This document shows positions 47,501 through 53,554 of a stretch of 64,000 nt of DNA, one piece after another. Every line of letters starts with the position of its first letter. The first letter of the stretch is position 1. The stretch comes from Peterkaempfera sp044755465 (GTDB taxonomy: Bacteria; Actinomycetota; Actinomycetes; Streptomycetales; Streptomycetaceae). Under the pieces are notes generated by a model. It was not told where the DNA came from. It saw nothing but the letters and a program-made list of their open reading frames with translations, and made no database searches. The translations under genes were made by a program, and so were the position numbers. The stretch covers positions 62,001 to 126,000 of the forward strand of contig NZ_JBIVRB010000012.1 in the NCBI RefSeq assembly GCF_044755465.1, given 5' to 3'.

Positions 47501-49443
47501 CCGGCGACCGGCTGACGGTCAAACTGGAGTACCGCGACGACGACACCGGGAACGCCCGGCGCCTCCTCGACGACTACCTGCGCCTGCTGGACGACCTGGC
47601 CCGGTCGACCGGCCCGGTCGGCGCGCTGCCGGGCCTCGGGCCGGAGCCCGAGCCCGCCGAACGCACCGACATCGGCACGGACACCGTGGTCGACCGGTTC
47701 GACCAGGCGGCCGACCGCGACCCGCAGCGGGTGGCGCTCGTCGCCCACGGCCGGACCCTGACCTTCGCCCGACTGCGGGACCGCAGCCGGGCGGTGGCCG
47801 GCGTGCTCGCCCAGCGCGGCATCGGCCCCGGGACGACCGTGGGCCTGGCGCTCCCGCGCTCGCTCGACTCGATCGTGGCGCTGTTCGCCGTGCTGCGCGT
47901 CGGCGCCGCGTATGTGCCGCTGGAGCTGGACCACCCCGACGAGCGGATCGCCGCCGTCGTCGCGGACGCCCGCCCCGACGTGATCCTCACCGTGAGCGCC
48001 GTGTCGCCCCGGCTGACCGGCGACCTGATCGAACTCGACCGCCCCCTGCTCGAAGCCGAGCCGTTCGTGACATTCGCGCCGGACGATCCGGACCGGCTGC
48101 GGCACCCCGCGTACACCATCTACACCTCCGGATCGACCGGCAAGCCCAAGGGCGTGGTGACCGAGTACGCCGGACTCACCAACATGCTGGTCAACCATCA
48201 GCGCCGGATCTTCGAACCGGTGCTGGCGGACCACGGCCACCGGCCCTTCCGGATCGCGCACACCGTGTCGTTCGCCTTCGACATGTCGTGGGAGGAACTG
48301 CTCTGGCTCGCCGACGGCCACGAGGTGCACATCTGCGACGAGGAACTGCGCCGCGACGCACCCCGCCTGGTCGAGTACTGCCTCGACCACGGGATCGACG
48401 TCGTCAATGTGACGCCCACCTACGCGCAGCAACTGGTGGCCGAGGGCCTGCTCGACAACCCGGCGCGGCGCCCGGCGCTGGTCCTGCTGGGCGGCGAGGC
48501 CGTCACCCCGACGCTGTGGCAGCGGCTCGCCGAGACCGAGGGGACGGTGGGCTACAACCTGTACGGACCCACCGAGTACACCATCAACACCCTGGGCGTC
48601 GGCACCTTCGCATGCCAGGACCCGGTGGTGGGCGTGGCGATCGACAACACCGACGTCTACGTCCTGGACCCCTGGCTGCGCCCCCTGCCGGACGGAGTCC
48701 CCGGTGAGCTGTACGTGTCGGGCATCGGCATCGCGCGCGGCTATCTCGGGCAGCCCGCCCAGACCGCGCACCGATTCGTGGCGTGCCCGTTCGGTGGACC
48801 CGGCGAGCGCATGTACCGCACCGGGGACCTGGTGGTCCGACGGCCCGACGGGAACCTGATGTACCTGGGCCGGACCGACCAGCAGGTCAAGATCCGGGGA
48901 CACCGGGTCGAACCGGGTGAAGTCGAGGCCGCGTTCGCGGCGCACCCGGCGGTGCGGTTCGCCGCCGCGGTCGCCCAACCCGACCCGCAGGTCGACGGGG
49001 CGTACCGGCTGGCCGCCTACCTGGTGCTGGACGGCTCCGACCTGGCGGCGGTCGCCACCGAGGTGGGCGCCCGACTGCCGGACTTCCTGCGCCCGACCCA
49101 CTACGCCCAGGTCGACACCATCCCGCTGACGGTGAACGGGAAGGTCGACACCCAGGCGTTGCCGGAGGCCAGGCCGCTGGGCGCGCTGACCACGGCGGGG
49201 GAGCGCGGGCCGGAGACCGAGACCGAGACCGCGGTGTGCGAGTTCTTCGCCGAGGCACTGGACCTGGACGATGACGAGGTGAGCGCGGTGAGCGACTTCG
49301 TGTCCCTCGGGGGACACTCCATGCTGGCGGTGCGACTGATCGGGCTGCTCCGCCGGGAGTACGGCCCTGTGATCACGATCCGCGACCTGTTCACCCTGCG
49401 TACCCCGGAAGCGATTGCCCGCCACCTCGATGACAACTCCTGA
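38515..49443 (+). CDS. cchH: Coelichelin synthetase, trimodular NRPS (CchH)
   Basis: A 3642-residue NRPS; ATG 38515 avoids an extension overlapping CchG. Domain order A1-PCP1-E1-C2-A2-PCP2-E2-C3-A3-PCP3. Landmarks: A1 TSGSTGRPKG (288), PCP1 Ser679, E1 HHVVMDG (848) and RTVGWF (1009), C2 HHIIADG (1325), A2 TSGSTGTPKG (1782), PCP2 Ser2181, E2 HHLAVD (2352) and YSRTVGWF (2488), C3 YHLLLWDG (2751), A3 TSGSTGKPKG (3204), PCP3 Ser3602. Binding-pocket codes read by eye are DINYWGGIG(K), DFWNIGMVH(K) and DMENLGLIN(K), which fit formyl-hydroxyornithine, Thr and hydroxyornithine. There is no starter C or thioesterase. Three modules assemble the tetrapeptide siderophore coelichelin, so module 1 must act twice. 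Confidence 0.93.
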   Translation: MLEPSARLVLLSPARLADVRRRTGDYSDPTITEACAIGLSYWATGRSPDGIDLTPGTLFTDILGWVDNGGGGPAGWETGPDGRSITVPAGVVPADAQLALDDLADFPDRPIGTIGPSSVAARLKTLAEWNDTDADRVRPTLVEMFREQARTRPDAIAIVDEHRSLTYRQAAELSSQLAHHLIARGLTAEQVVGISLGRSADMVIGLLGVVQAGCAFVPLDPQWPAARRAVVIADARVVVQLNDSGEHAPGEPEAVAVDLGGWRFDSYPTEGTGVTVPGASLAYVIFTSGSTGRPKGAMIRHEAISERLLWQAHEILGFGHDDASLFKAPLSFDISINEIFLPLVCGGRLVVLRPGGERDPHHLLSVIAEQRVTFSYLVSSMLDLLLEIAGDSGRLDSLRHVWCGGEVLTPELYERFRTKLGIPMYHGYGPAETTIGVSHVIYRESAERLSTSIGKANPNTQLYVLDDELRPVPVGMGGELYVGGFLLGRGYVGAPGLTASRFVANPFAADGSRLYRTGDLARFTPDGSLDFLGRADNQIKIRGMRLEIEDVEVGLAEHPAVRHTCVVAKKNAAGGTYLVGYVIPAAGSEDLRADEVKAWAVRHMVEYMVPAHLVVLKEFPLTANGKLDRRALPEPAIGTGSLVQPATDEERAVCAAVAALLQLDEVGVDQDFFQLGGDSILAIQLLSALREMGLHVTARQIFTHSTVGALAAVASREDLATVDHGDVATGSVVGSPIVQWLGETTDAVDGFVQSVVLNTPAELSADALDEILAAVVRRHDMLRARLVRGDRWSFDIPEPDRAAAGWQESDRPLHECVALATGALDPAGGAMLRAVWRREARQLVVAVHHVVMDGVSWRVLMEDLATAWRQCAAGAPIGLPPVGTSFRRWTQLLERAATDADGSYFRRPLPAADGPLGRRELTEADTVARERVRTLSVGPDVTAALLGEIPAKFHARVNDVLLTALAVTLARWRRDLGQQQTYAHIELEGHGREAQFVAATAGFEPDLSRTVGWFTTLFPVIVDPGAAADFTAPRYLAAALKAVKEDLARVPDNGVSYGALRYLTGTGFDAPAPQVLFNYLGRFDAGAAGDWQLAGSTAQLGEKRDPRMRLPRALEFNAIAEPAAGGEYELVTTVSWPDGMFTDEDIAVLGEYFREALAGLAALDQGGHSPSDFGPVPLTQADVDVLDGPALRDILPLTPLQEGLYYHSVFDDDSAGAYVEQQLLTLDGEVDADRLAAAATRLLTLYPNLAARFVALADGRVVSVLENGVVAPFSTLDRPGITDDEIRDHAERDRRAGFDLATGPLMRYTLIRGGPDRNVLVQTVHHIIADGWSVAPMLRTLLAEYHAPGSGYPLGGFPDYVRLLAGRDDHASDRVWREQLADLPGPSLVAEGHTPSDRFADTAVEPDDDIDAAARSAGVPLSVAVHSAWAVTLGGILHARDVVLGSTVSGRDVELPGIEDMVGLFINTIPVRARWAGTTTARDLLASVREHQSAVLPHQHVSLARIGRRTGPGPLFDTLVVFDMATDTDALRRPDDTLVITDIVNEGAPHYPLTLVVERTPDGRPRFALIHDGELLRKTSAQAMLRTFTRTLTGLLTRPDALVDDLAAEGGPRPARITPTTLGGLFDAAAHRDPAATAVTQCALDGGTRSLTYGGLAEAKNALASALRAAGVGPGKRVAVAVPRSLEQVVALVAIGTAGGAYVPLDLTYPDERLEYILADAAPQVVLVDPGQADRFTDLLARTGVPARVLVQGDELPPGGEPPLATAGPEADWHDPAYVIYTSGSTGTPKGVVVPHSSVVTLLANTQPDMDFGPHDVWVQFHSYSFDFAVWELWGALVHGGELLVPEYGLTRSPVDFHRLVRERRVTVLNQTPSAFYQFIEADRYADEPATALRRIIFGGEALDLGRLRGWVERHGTASPELVNMYGITETTVHVTHRVLTDEDFDLGADVSPIGGPIPGLVTYLLDDRLRPVPPGRVGAIFVAGDQVSLGYLGRPGLTASRFVADPFAGDGSRMYHTGDLARRTLGGELEFTGRADDQVQLKGFRIEVGEVESAIRGLDGVVDAAVTVADSGDHLVAHVVGRVPGDLPGLLAAKLPAHMVPGRVLPVDALPLTVNGKLDRKALAERAARAAGDPAPTAHDGTAVTTGDSALAALVGIFTETLPGSAVDGDTDFFKAGGDSIVAITVINRARALGLPIAPRDVFLLRTPRALAAHLATRTPQAAASAPARREDGPLTPTPIILRQRELGGSLARFAQARTLVAPEGTGFADAERAANAVVAAHPALRLRLRVEHGVWALRTEPAREVTLVRADGTDPTTAANEAAGRLDPESGEIIAFAWLAASRTLVVTVHHLAVDAVSWLILLDDLAAALRGRTLAPATTSYAEYAEALASQSAQATDGLGHWLTTLEAPAPLPAPEGLRQTTVVLAPDVSGRVTGTAPAALGVGLTELLCGALRTALTRIQPSPTDLAIELERHGRVPVLEHHDYSRTVGWFTAIAPVRLTAHTDPVAAARELAARQPDERAHVGYGRLRYLNPQTAPLLTARPQVLFNYLGRGSESQALHLSGGDQGSPYAVEANVWLDAATGSLHAAFTLAEGIPDEITEHWQSALESIADASATAERTAPVTPLQRGLFFQAQLAGSTGHYVAQSYFTFDRRLDTDALAEAMAYVIARHPVVGAGFTTDDDGNPVQVLSADRRVDVDTVHLSTDAEVEALRARDRDTGFDPGEPPLVRLTVVRLPGDRDGLLLSYHLLLWDGWSREIVLRDLFDAYAAVVAGEPLAPVPATPSFEDHARLLDAKDPAESERFWAAQLAGLPGPTLLAGPAPSLSDDLPRALVRTLTAEQSEALREAAKAHGVTLNSVLTGAFGLLLGAHTGRSDAVFGVTVSGREGEGLSGIVGVLLNTVPLWTRARPHDTVREYLTAVQTARVEAMDHEHLGLGEIQRASGHDTLFDNLFVLQNFLDLDAFAAMNARHGITSVKADDSTHYPFTWVVTPGDRLTVKLEYRDDDTGNARRLLDDYLRLLDDLARSTGPVGALPGLGPEPEPAERTDIGTDTVVDRFDQAADRDPQRVALVAHGRTLTFARLRDRSRAVAGVLAQRGIGPGTTVGLALPRSLDSIVALFAVLRVGAAYVPLELDHPDERIAAVVADARPDVILTVSAVSPRLTGDLIELDRPLLEAEPFVTFAPDDPDRLRHPAYTIYTSGSTGKPKGVVTEYAGLTNMLVNHQRRIFEPVLADHGHRPFRIAHTVSFAFDMSWEELLWLADGHEVHICDEELRRDAPRLVEYCLDHGIDVVNVTPTYAQQLVAEGLLDNPARRPALVLLGGEAVTPTLWQRLAETEGTVGYNLYGPTEYTINTLGVGTFACQDPVVGVAIDNTDVYVLDPWLRPLPDGVPGELYVSGIGIARGYLGQPAQTAHRFVACPFGGPGERMYRTGDLVVRRPDGNLMYLGRTDQQVKIRGHRVEPGEVEAAFAAHPAVRFAAAVAQPDPQVDGAYRLAAYLVLDGSDLAAVATEVGARLPDFLRPTHYAQVDTIPLTVNGKVDTQALPEARPLGALTTAGERGPETETETAVCEFFAEALDLDDDEVSAVSDFVSLGGHSMLAVRLIGLLRREYGPVITIRDLFTLRTPEAIARHLDDNS

Positions 49444-51130
49444 CCCGCAGCGGCCCCGCCAGGGGTCCGACATCCTCCGGACCGCACTTCGCCGCAACGT
49501 CGGCGCGATGCTCTGGGGCACCGTCCTCATGGGCCTGTACCAGGCGGCGGAGACCGCCTTCCCCATCGCGCTCGGCCTGATCGTCGAACACACGCTGCGC
49601 CACCGGAGCCTCGGCGCGCTCGCCCTGTCGATCGCCGCGCTGGCCGTGATCATCACGACCGTGTCGCTGTCGTGGCGGTTCGGGATGCGCATCCTGCAGA
49701 AGGCCAACACCACCGAGGCCCACCGCTGGCGGGTGCGGGTCGCGGCTTGCGGACTCCAGCCGGTGGCCAGGGACGTCGGACTCAAGTCCGGCGAGGTGCT
49801 GACCATCGCCACCGAGGACGCCGACCAGACCGCCGACATCATCGAGGTGGTGCCGCTGCTGATCAGCTCGCTGGTCGCGGTGCTGGTCGCGGCGGTCGCG
49901 CTGGGCCTGGCCGACATCCGGCTCGGCCTGCTGGTGATCGTGGGAACGATCGCGATCCTGTCGGCCCTGAGCGTGATGTCCAAGCGGATCGGCAGCAGTA
50001 CCCGGGAACAGCAGGCCCGGGTGGCGCGGGCGGGCGCCAAGGTCTCCGATCTGATCATCGGCCTGCGCCCGCTGCACGGCTTCGGCGGCAACCACGCGGC
50101 GTTCCGGTCCTACCGCGAGGTCAGCACGGAGGCGAAACGCCAGGCGATCACCGTCGCCAGGGTGAACGGCGGGTACGCGGGGACCGCGCTGGCCCTCAAC
50201 GCGGTCCTCGCCGCCGCCGTGACCCTGACGGCGGGCTGGCTGGCGTTCGACGGCCAGGTCACCATCGGGGAACTGGTCATGGCCGTGGGGCTGGCGCAGT
50301 TCATCATCGAACCGCTGAAGCTGTTCTCGGAGATGCCGAAGTACGTGATGACCGCGCGCGCCTCGGCCGAGCGGATGGCGCTGGTGCTGGCCGCGCCGCC
50401 GGTCACGGTCCCCGGGCAGGGGAGCCCGGCCGCCGGTGGAGACCTGGAGATCGACTGCGTCCGGTACGGGAGCCTGCGCAAGCTGAGGTTCAAGGTGTCC
50501 GCCGGCGAGTTCGTGGCGATCGCCGCCTACCAGCCGCGTGCGGCGGCCGACCTCGCGTGGGTCCTGGCCGTGAACGTCCCGCCCCACGCGTACGAGGGGG
50601 TGGTACGCGTCAGCGGGCAGCAGATCGCGGACCTGTCGATCGAGGCGGTCCGCGAGCATATGCTGGTGAATCCGTACGACGGGGAGATCTTCGCGGGCAC
50701 CCTCCGCACCAACATCGACCCGTCCGGCACCAGCCGGACGGTCCCCGAGGCCGTCGAGGCGTCCATGCTGACCGATGTCGTCGCCCTGCACCGCGAGGGA
50801 CTCGACTACGGCGTCCGTGACCGTGGCGCGAACCTCTCCGGTGGCCAGCGCCAACGGCTGTCCCTGGCCCGCGCCCTCGCCGCCGACTCCGACATCCTGG
50901 TCCTGCACGACCCGACGACAGCCGTCGACGCGGTCACCGAACAGCTCATCGCACGGGGCGTCGCGGAGCTGCGCCGGGGCCGCACCACCATCGTGATCAC
51001 CAGCAGCCCGGCCCTGCTGGACGTGGCCGACCGCGTCCTCGTCCTGGACGACGGCGTCATCACCGCCGAGGACACCCATCGCAACCTCCTTGCCACCGAC
51101 GCGGCCTACTGCCTGGCCGTGGCCCGGTGA
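49430..51130 (+). CDS. cchI: ABC exporter half-transporter (CchI)
   Basis: A 566-residue half-transporter. The ATG at 49430 overlaps the NRPS stop by 14 bases; the frame is open five codons earlier at a TTG. Six transmembrane helices occupy about residues 20-310. In the ATPase domain the Walker A is absent: the segment is AAYQPRAAADLAW (about 365-377) with no Gly-x-x-Gly-x-Gly-Lys. The signature LSGGQRQRLSLARAL (about 469) is intact. Walker B is altered (ILVLHDPTT, Asp to His and Glu to Asp at about 493-494) and the switch His is Ser (VITSSPALL). This is the mirror image of CchG. Probably exports coelichelin with it. Confidence 0.9.
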   Translation: MTTPDPQRPRQGSDILRTALRRNVGAMLWGTVLMGLYQAAETAFPIALGLIVEHTLRHRSLGALALSIAALAVIITTVSLSWRFGMRILQKANTTEAHRWRVRVAACGLQPVARDVGLKSGEVLTIATEDADQTADIIEVVPLLISSLVAVLVAAVALGLADIRLGLLVIVGTIAILSALSVMSKRIGSSTREQQARVARAGAKVSDLIIGLRPLHGFGGNHAAFRSYREVSTEAKRQAITVARVNGGYAGTALALNAVLAAAVTLTAGWLAFDGQVTIGELVMAVGLAQFIIEPLKLFSEMPKYVMTARASAERMALVLAAPPVTVPGQGSPAAGGDLEIDCVRYGSLRKLRFKVSAGEFVAIAAYQPRAAADLAWVLAVNVPPHAYEGVVRVSGQQIADLSIEAVREHMLVNPYDGEIFAGTLRTNIDPSGTSRTVPEAVEASMLTDVVALHREGLDYGVRDRGANLSGGQRQRLSLARALAADSDILVLHDPTTAVDAVTEQLIARGVAELRRGRTTIVITSSPALLDVADRVLVLDDGVITAEDTHRNLLATDAAYCLAVAR

Positions 51131-51193
51131 CGGTGCCCGGCTGGCGGCGGCCGCCCGTGGCGACGGGGCCGAACGCTGCCTGCCGGGCACCCG

Positions 51194-52294
51194 TCAGGCG
51201 AGCGCCCAGGCGACGTCCCTGAGCAGGGCGTGCCGCCAGCCCGCACGGTCGTGGCCCGACGCGGACCGGGAGACTCGTACGGTGGCGCCGGCCTGCTCGG
51301 CCCGGGTCTCGACCAGTGCGCAGTGGGGCAGCATCCGGGTCTCGTGTTCCCCCACGTCGAACGCGACCCGCAGCCCGGACAGGTCGGGGCGGTCCCGCAG
51401 GCGCGCGGCGATGGCGCCGCCGACCGGGCCGCCCAGGGGGTCCGCCAGGTCCGTGGCGCCGGGTGCCCACCAGAACGCCCCGGACTGGCAGGCGACGCGC
51501 GACACCAGGTCCGGGAACTCCAGCGCCGCGTACATCGCGCTCAGCCCGCCGAGGCTCTGCCCGGTGACCACCAGCCGGTCCCGGTCGGCGGGTACGCCGG
51601 CCTCCGCGACCAGCGGCAGCAGTTCGTCCCGGACCGCCTCCCACAGCACGGGCCCGCACCCGAACTCGGCCTCCCGGTCCTTGGCCGGCAGGAAGACGAG
51701 TGTGACGGCGGGCATCTCGCCGCCGGCGGCGGCCGAGTCGAACGCGGCCATGGCCGGGTGCAGGTACAGCCAGTCGTCCCCGTCGAGCAGCAGGACCACC
51801 GGCCCGCCGCCGCCCACCGGGTGGACTCGGACGGTGCGCCGCCCGCCGAGCCGTTCGCTGGCCCAGCGGATCCGGGTGCGCGGAACGGGCAGGACGTCGG
51901 CGGCGCCGATGGCCGGCCAGTGCGGCTGGGCCGGGGCGTCCGGGGTCGCGGCGATGGACCGGTCACCGCCCGCACCGACCGGGTTGAGCGGGTCCGCGTA
52001 CGCCGTGCCGCCCGCGAGGAAGCGGTAGGTCACCCGCAGCCGCGCGGGCATGCGCACCTCGGCGTACCAGCAGTCGCTGTCGCCCCACCGGCGTAGGGGA
52101 ACCGGCTCTGACCAGCTCTCGAACTCGATGCTCGCCGCAGACCCGCGCCACAGGAACAGGGTCACCCAACCGCCGCCGTCGGCAGGCACCGACGCGGGTG
52201 TCCCCGCCGTCGCCCAGAACGCGTCGGTGCCGGGTCGGCCGGGCAGCCCGAACTCGGCGAAGGCGTCCTTCCGGTCGGCCACCGGGCCTCGCAT
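51194..52294 (-). CDS. cchJ: Enterochelin-esterase-like hydrolase (CchJ)
   Basis: A 366-residue alpha/beta hydrolase of the Fes/IroD esterase family. The N-terminal 130 residues form the immunoglobulin-like domain (VTLFLWRGSAAS, WYAEVRMPARLRVTYRFL). The catalytic part has VVLLLDGDDWLYLHPAM, the nucleophile Ser247 in VTGQSLGGLSA, Asp in the LRVAFDVGEHE region and the His in SASGHDRAGW. The NRPS has no thioesterase, so this protein is the proposed releasing enzyme for the tetrapeptide chain. RBS AAGGAG precedes ATG. It diverges from cchK across an iron box. Confidence 0.88.
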   Translation of the reverse strand: MRGPVADRKDAFAEFGLPGRPGTDAFWATAGTPASVPADGGGWVTLFLWRGSAASIEFESWSEPVPLRRWGDSDCWYAEVRMPARLRVTYRFLAGGTAYADPLNPVGAGGDRSIAATPDAPAQPHWPAIGAADVLPVPRTRIRWASERLGGRRTVRVHPVGGGGPVVLLLDGDDWLYLHPAMAAFDSAAAGGEMPAVTLVFLPAKDREAEFGCGPVLWEAVRDELLPLVAEAGVPADRDRLVVTGQSLGGLSAMYAALEFPDLVSRVACQSGAFWWAPGATDLADPLGGPVGGAIAARLRDRPDLSGLRVAFDVGEHETRMLPHCALVETRAEQAGATVRVSRSASGHDRAGWRHALLRDVAWALA

Positions 52295-52341
52295 GAGCGT
52301 CTCCTTGTGAGCGGGAAGGGGAAAGGCTAGGCTCGTTTCAA

Positions 52342-52360
52342 TTAGGCGAGCCTAACCTAA
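52342..52360 (-). promoter_or_regulatory. Iron box between cchJ and cchK
   Basis: The reverse strand reads TTAGGTTAGGCTCGCCTAA, 18 of 19 matches to the DmdR/IdeR consensus. It sits in the divergent gap and would control both cchJ and cchK. Confidence 0.85.
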
Positions 52361-52387
52361 GCTTGGCATTCTCGGGAGGCAGTCGAC

Positions 52388-52600
52388 ATGAGCACCAACC
52401 CCTTCGATGACGCCGAAGGCCGTTTCCTGGTCCTGGTGAACGACGAGGGCCAACACTCACTGTGGCCGTCCTTCGCGGCGGTGCCCGGGGGATGGACGGT
52501 CGTCTTCGGCGAGGACGGCCGGGAGGCATGTCTGGACTACGTCGAGACCCACTGGACCGATCTGCGTCCCCGGTCCCTCGCGGCGTCCATGGACGCGTGA
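52388..52600 (+). CDS. cchK: MbtH-like protein (CchK)
   Basis: A 70-residue MbtH-family protein, normal size. The signature is complete: NPFDDAEGRFLVLVNDEGQHSLWPSFAAVPGGWTVVFGEDGREACLDYVETHWTDLRP, with the three conserved tryptophans. Such proteins bind NRPS adenylation domains and stimulate their activity or solubility. The start ATG follows GGGAGG. It is the last gene of the coelichelin cluster and is divergent from cchJ. Confidence 0.95.
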   Translation: MSTNPFDDAEGRFLVLVNDEGQHSLWPSFAAVPGGWTVVFGEDGREACLDYVETHWTDLRPRSLAASMDA

Positions 52601-52736
52601 ACCTCCCCCCGGGCCCGGTTCGTCCTGCGGGGAAGCCGTGAAGTGCGTCACAGCGCCGTGCGTGGACCGTCTCTGCCGTCCGGGGCTCGGTGCCGGCAAC
52701 AGCCCACCCCTGCCGACCGGTCCGGGGGCGCCCCGT

Positions 52737-52772
52737 CGGGCGGCCCGGGTGGAGCACCGCCTGGGCCGCCCG
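52737..52772 (+). terminator. Hairpin after cchK
   Basis: CGGGCGGCCC (52737-52746) pairs with GGGCCGCCCG (52763-52772), about 140 bases after the MbtH gene stop. It marks the right border of the coelichelin cluster. Confidence 0.5.
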
Positions 52773-52855
52773 GGGGCGACTTAGGTCACCCTTCCCTGCC
52801 GCTGCGGGCCCTGGTACAGATGGTGGGGTTCCACCCGCAGATCGAAAGTCTCGCC

Positions 52856-53107
52856 ATGAACCAGGACAACGCCCCCGGCCTCATCCCCTTCACGATCGAC
52901 CTGACCTTCGAGGAAGCCCGGCGACGGGCCGAGGTCGTGGCCGCGCTCGGGCCCGACTGGGACCCGGTGGCCGCCCTCCGAGGCGAGGACGAGGCGTACG
53001 CCCTCCTCTACTCGGGCTTGGACGCCGAGCAGCAGCGCACCTACGACCTGCTGGTGGCGGCCGGCGTCCTGCCGGGGGAAGGGCCGAGCAGTGCGGCTGC
53101 CCATTGA
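52856..53107 (+). CDS. DUF6400-like small protein
   Basis: An 83-residue polypeptide. The middle block (IPFTIDLTFEEARRRAEVVAALGPDWDPVAALRGEDEAYALLYSGLDAEQQRTYDLLVAAGVLP) closely resembles a small actinobacterial family, which I recall as DUF6400. No signal peptide or membrane helix. Function is unknown. The ATG at 52856 fits the block well; the frame is open earlier. Its end overlaps the start of the following zinc-ribbon-like gene by 17 bases. Confidence 0.65.
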   Translation: MNQDNAPGLIPFTIDLTFEEARRRAEVVAALGPDWDPVAALRGEDEAYALLYSGLDAEQQRTYDLLVAAGVLPGEGPSSAAAH

Positions 53108-53336
53108 CCCCCAGGCGGACATCGCCCGTCGCGCCTGGCTGCCCTGCCCCGTCTGCGACGACGCCCGCCACTGCGCGACCTGTGCCGACCGCCGCAGCTG
53201 CGACGAGCACTGGCGCTATCTGATCTCCAACGACGGTCCGATCGTCCACCTCCAGTGCCCGCGATGCACCCACATGTGGTCACTGAACACCCGCCCCGGC
53301 GTCTCCCGCCCCGACGGCAGCTCCCCCTGCCCCTGA
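53091..53336 (+). CDS. Small Cys-rich protein with CxxC pairs
   Basis: An 81-residue protein. It has paired cysteines CPVC, CATC, C at position 37 (RRSCDEHWRYL) and CPRC, a pattern like zinc ribbons or knuckles. The start GTG (53091) overlaps the previous gene's stop region. The His-rich part (DDARHCATCADRRSCDEHW) may also help bind metal. Function unknown; the gene is probably co-expressed with the DUF6400-like gene. Confidence 0.6.
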   Translation: MRLPIDPQADIARRAWLPCPVCDDARHCATCADRRSCDEHWRYLISNDGPIVHLQCPRCTHMWSLNTRPGVSRPDGSSPCP

Positions 53337-53530
53337 CGCCCGGAGCAGTCGGTCGAGTTCGCGGCAGCGGAGCGCGTCGCGGAGCTGGTACCGCAGTGGG
53401 GCACCGGAGTTGAGCAGATGCCTGACGCGGTGTGAGTCGATCTGTCCGGCCTCGGGCAGTGCGTCGAGGCAGGCGCGGACCACCTCGTCGGCGCTCGGCA
53501 GGAGGTCGGCCAGCCCGGTCGTGGTCCCCT
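53280..53530 (-). other. Possible coding fragment, unrecognised
   Basis: The minus-strand frame VVRACLDALPEAGQIDSHRVRHLLNSGAPLRYQLRDALRCRELDRLL looks protein-like, with amphipathic helices, and is preceded by LADLLPSADE. I could not identify a family or a convincing start. It overlaps the end of the Cys-rich gene. It could be a relic or a chance frame. Confidence 0.2.
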
Positions 53531-53554
53531 CCTGGGCCCTGGCATGATCGGTGC

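Noticed and set aside
43462..50091. A 2209-codon minus-strand frame antisense to the NRPS
   Set aside because: It is a shadow of the high-GC NRPS gene: it has no recognisable domains and the plus strand has all the expected motifs.
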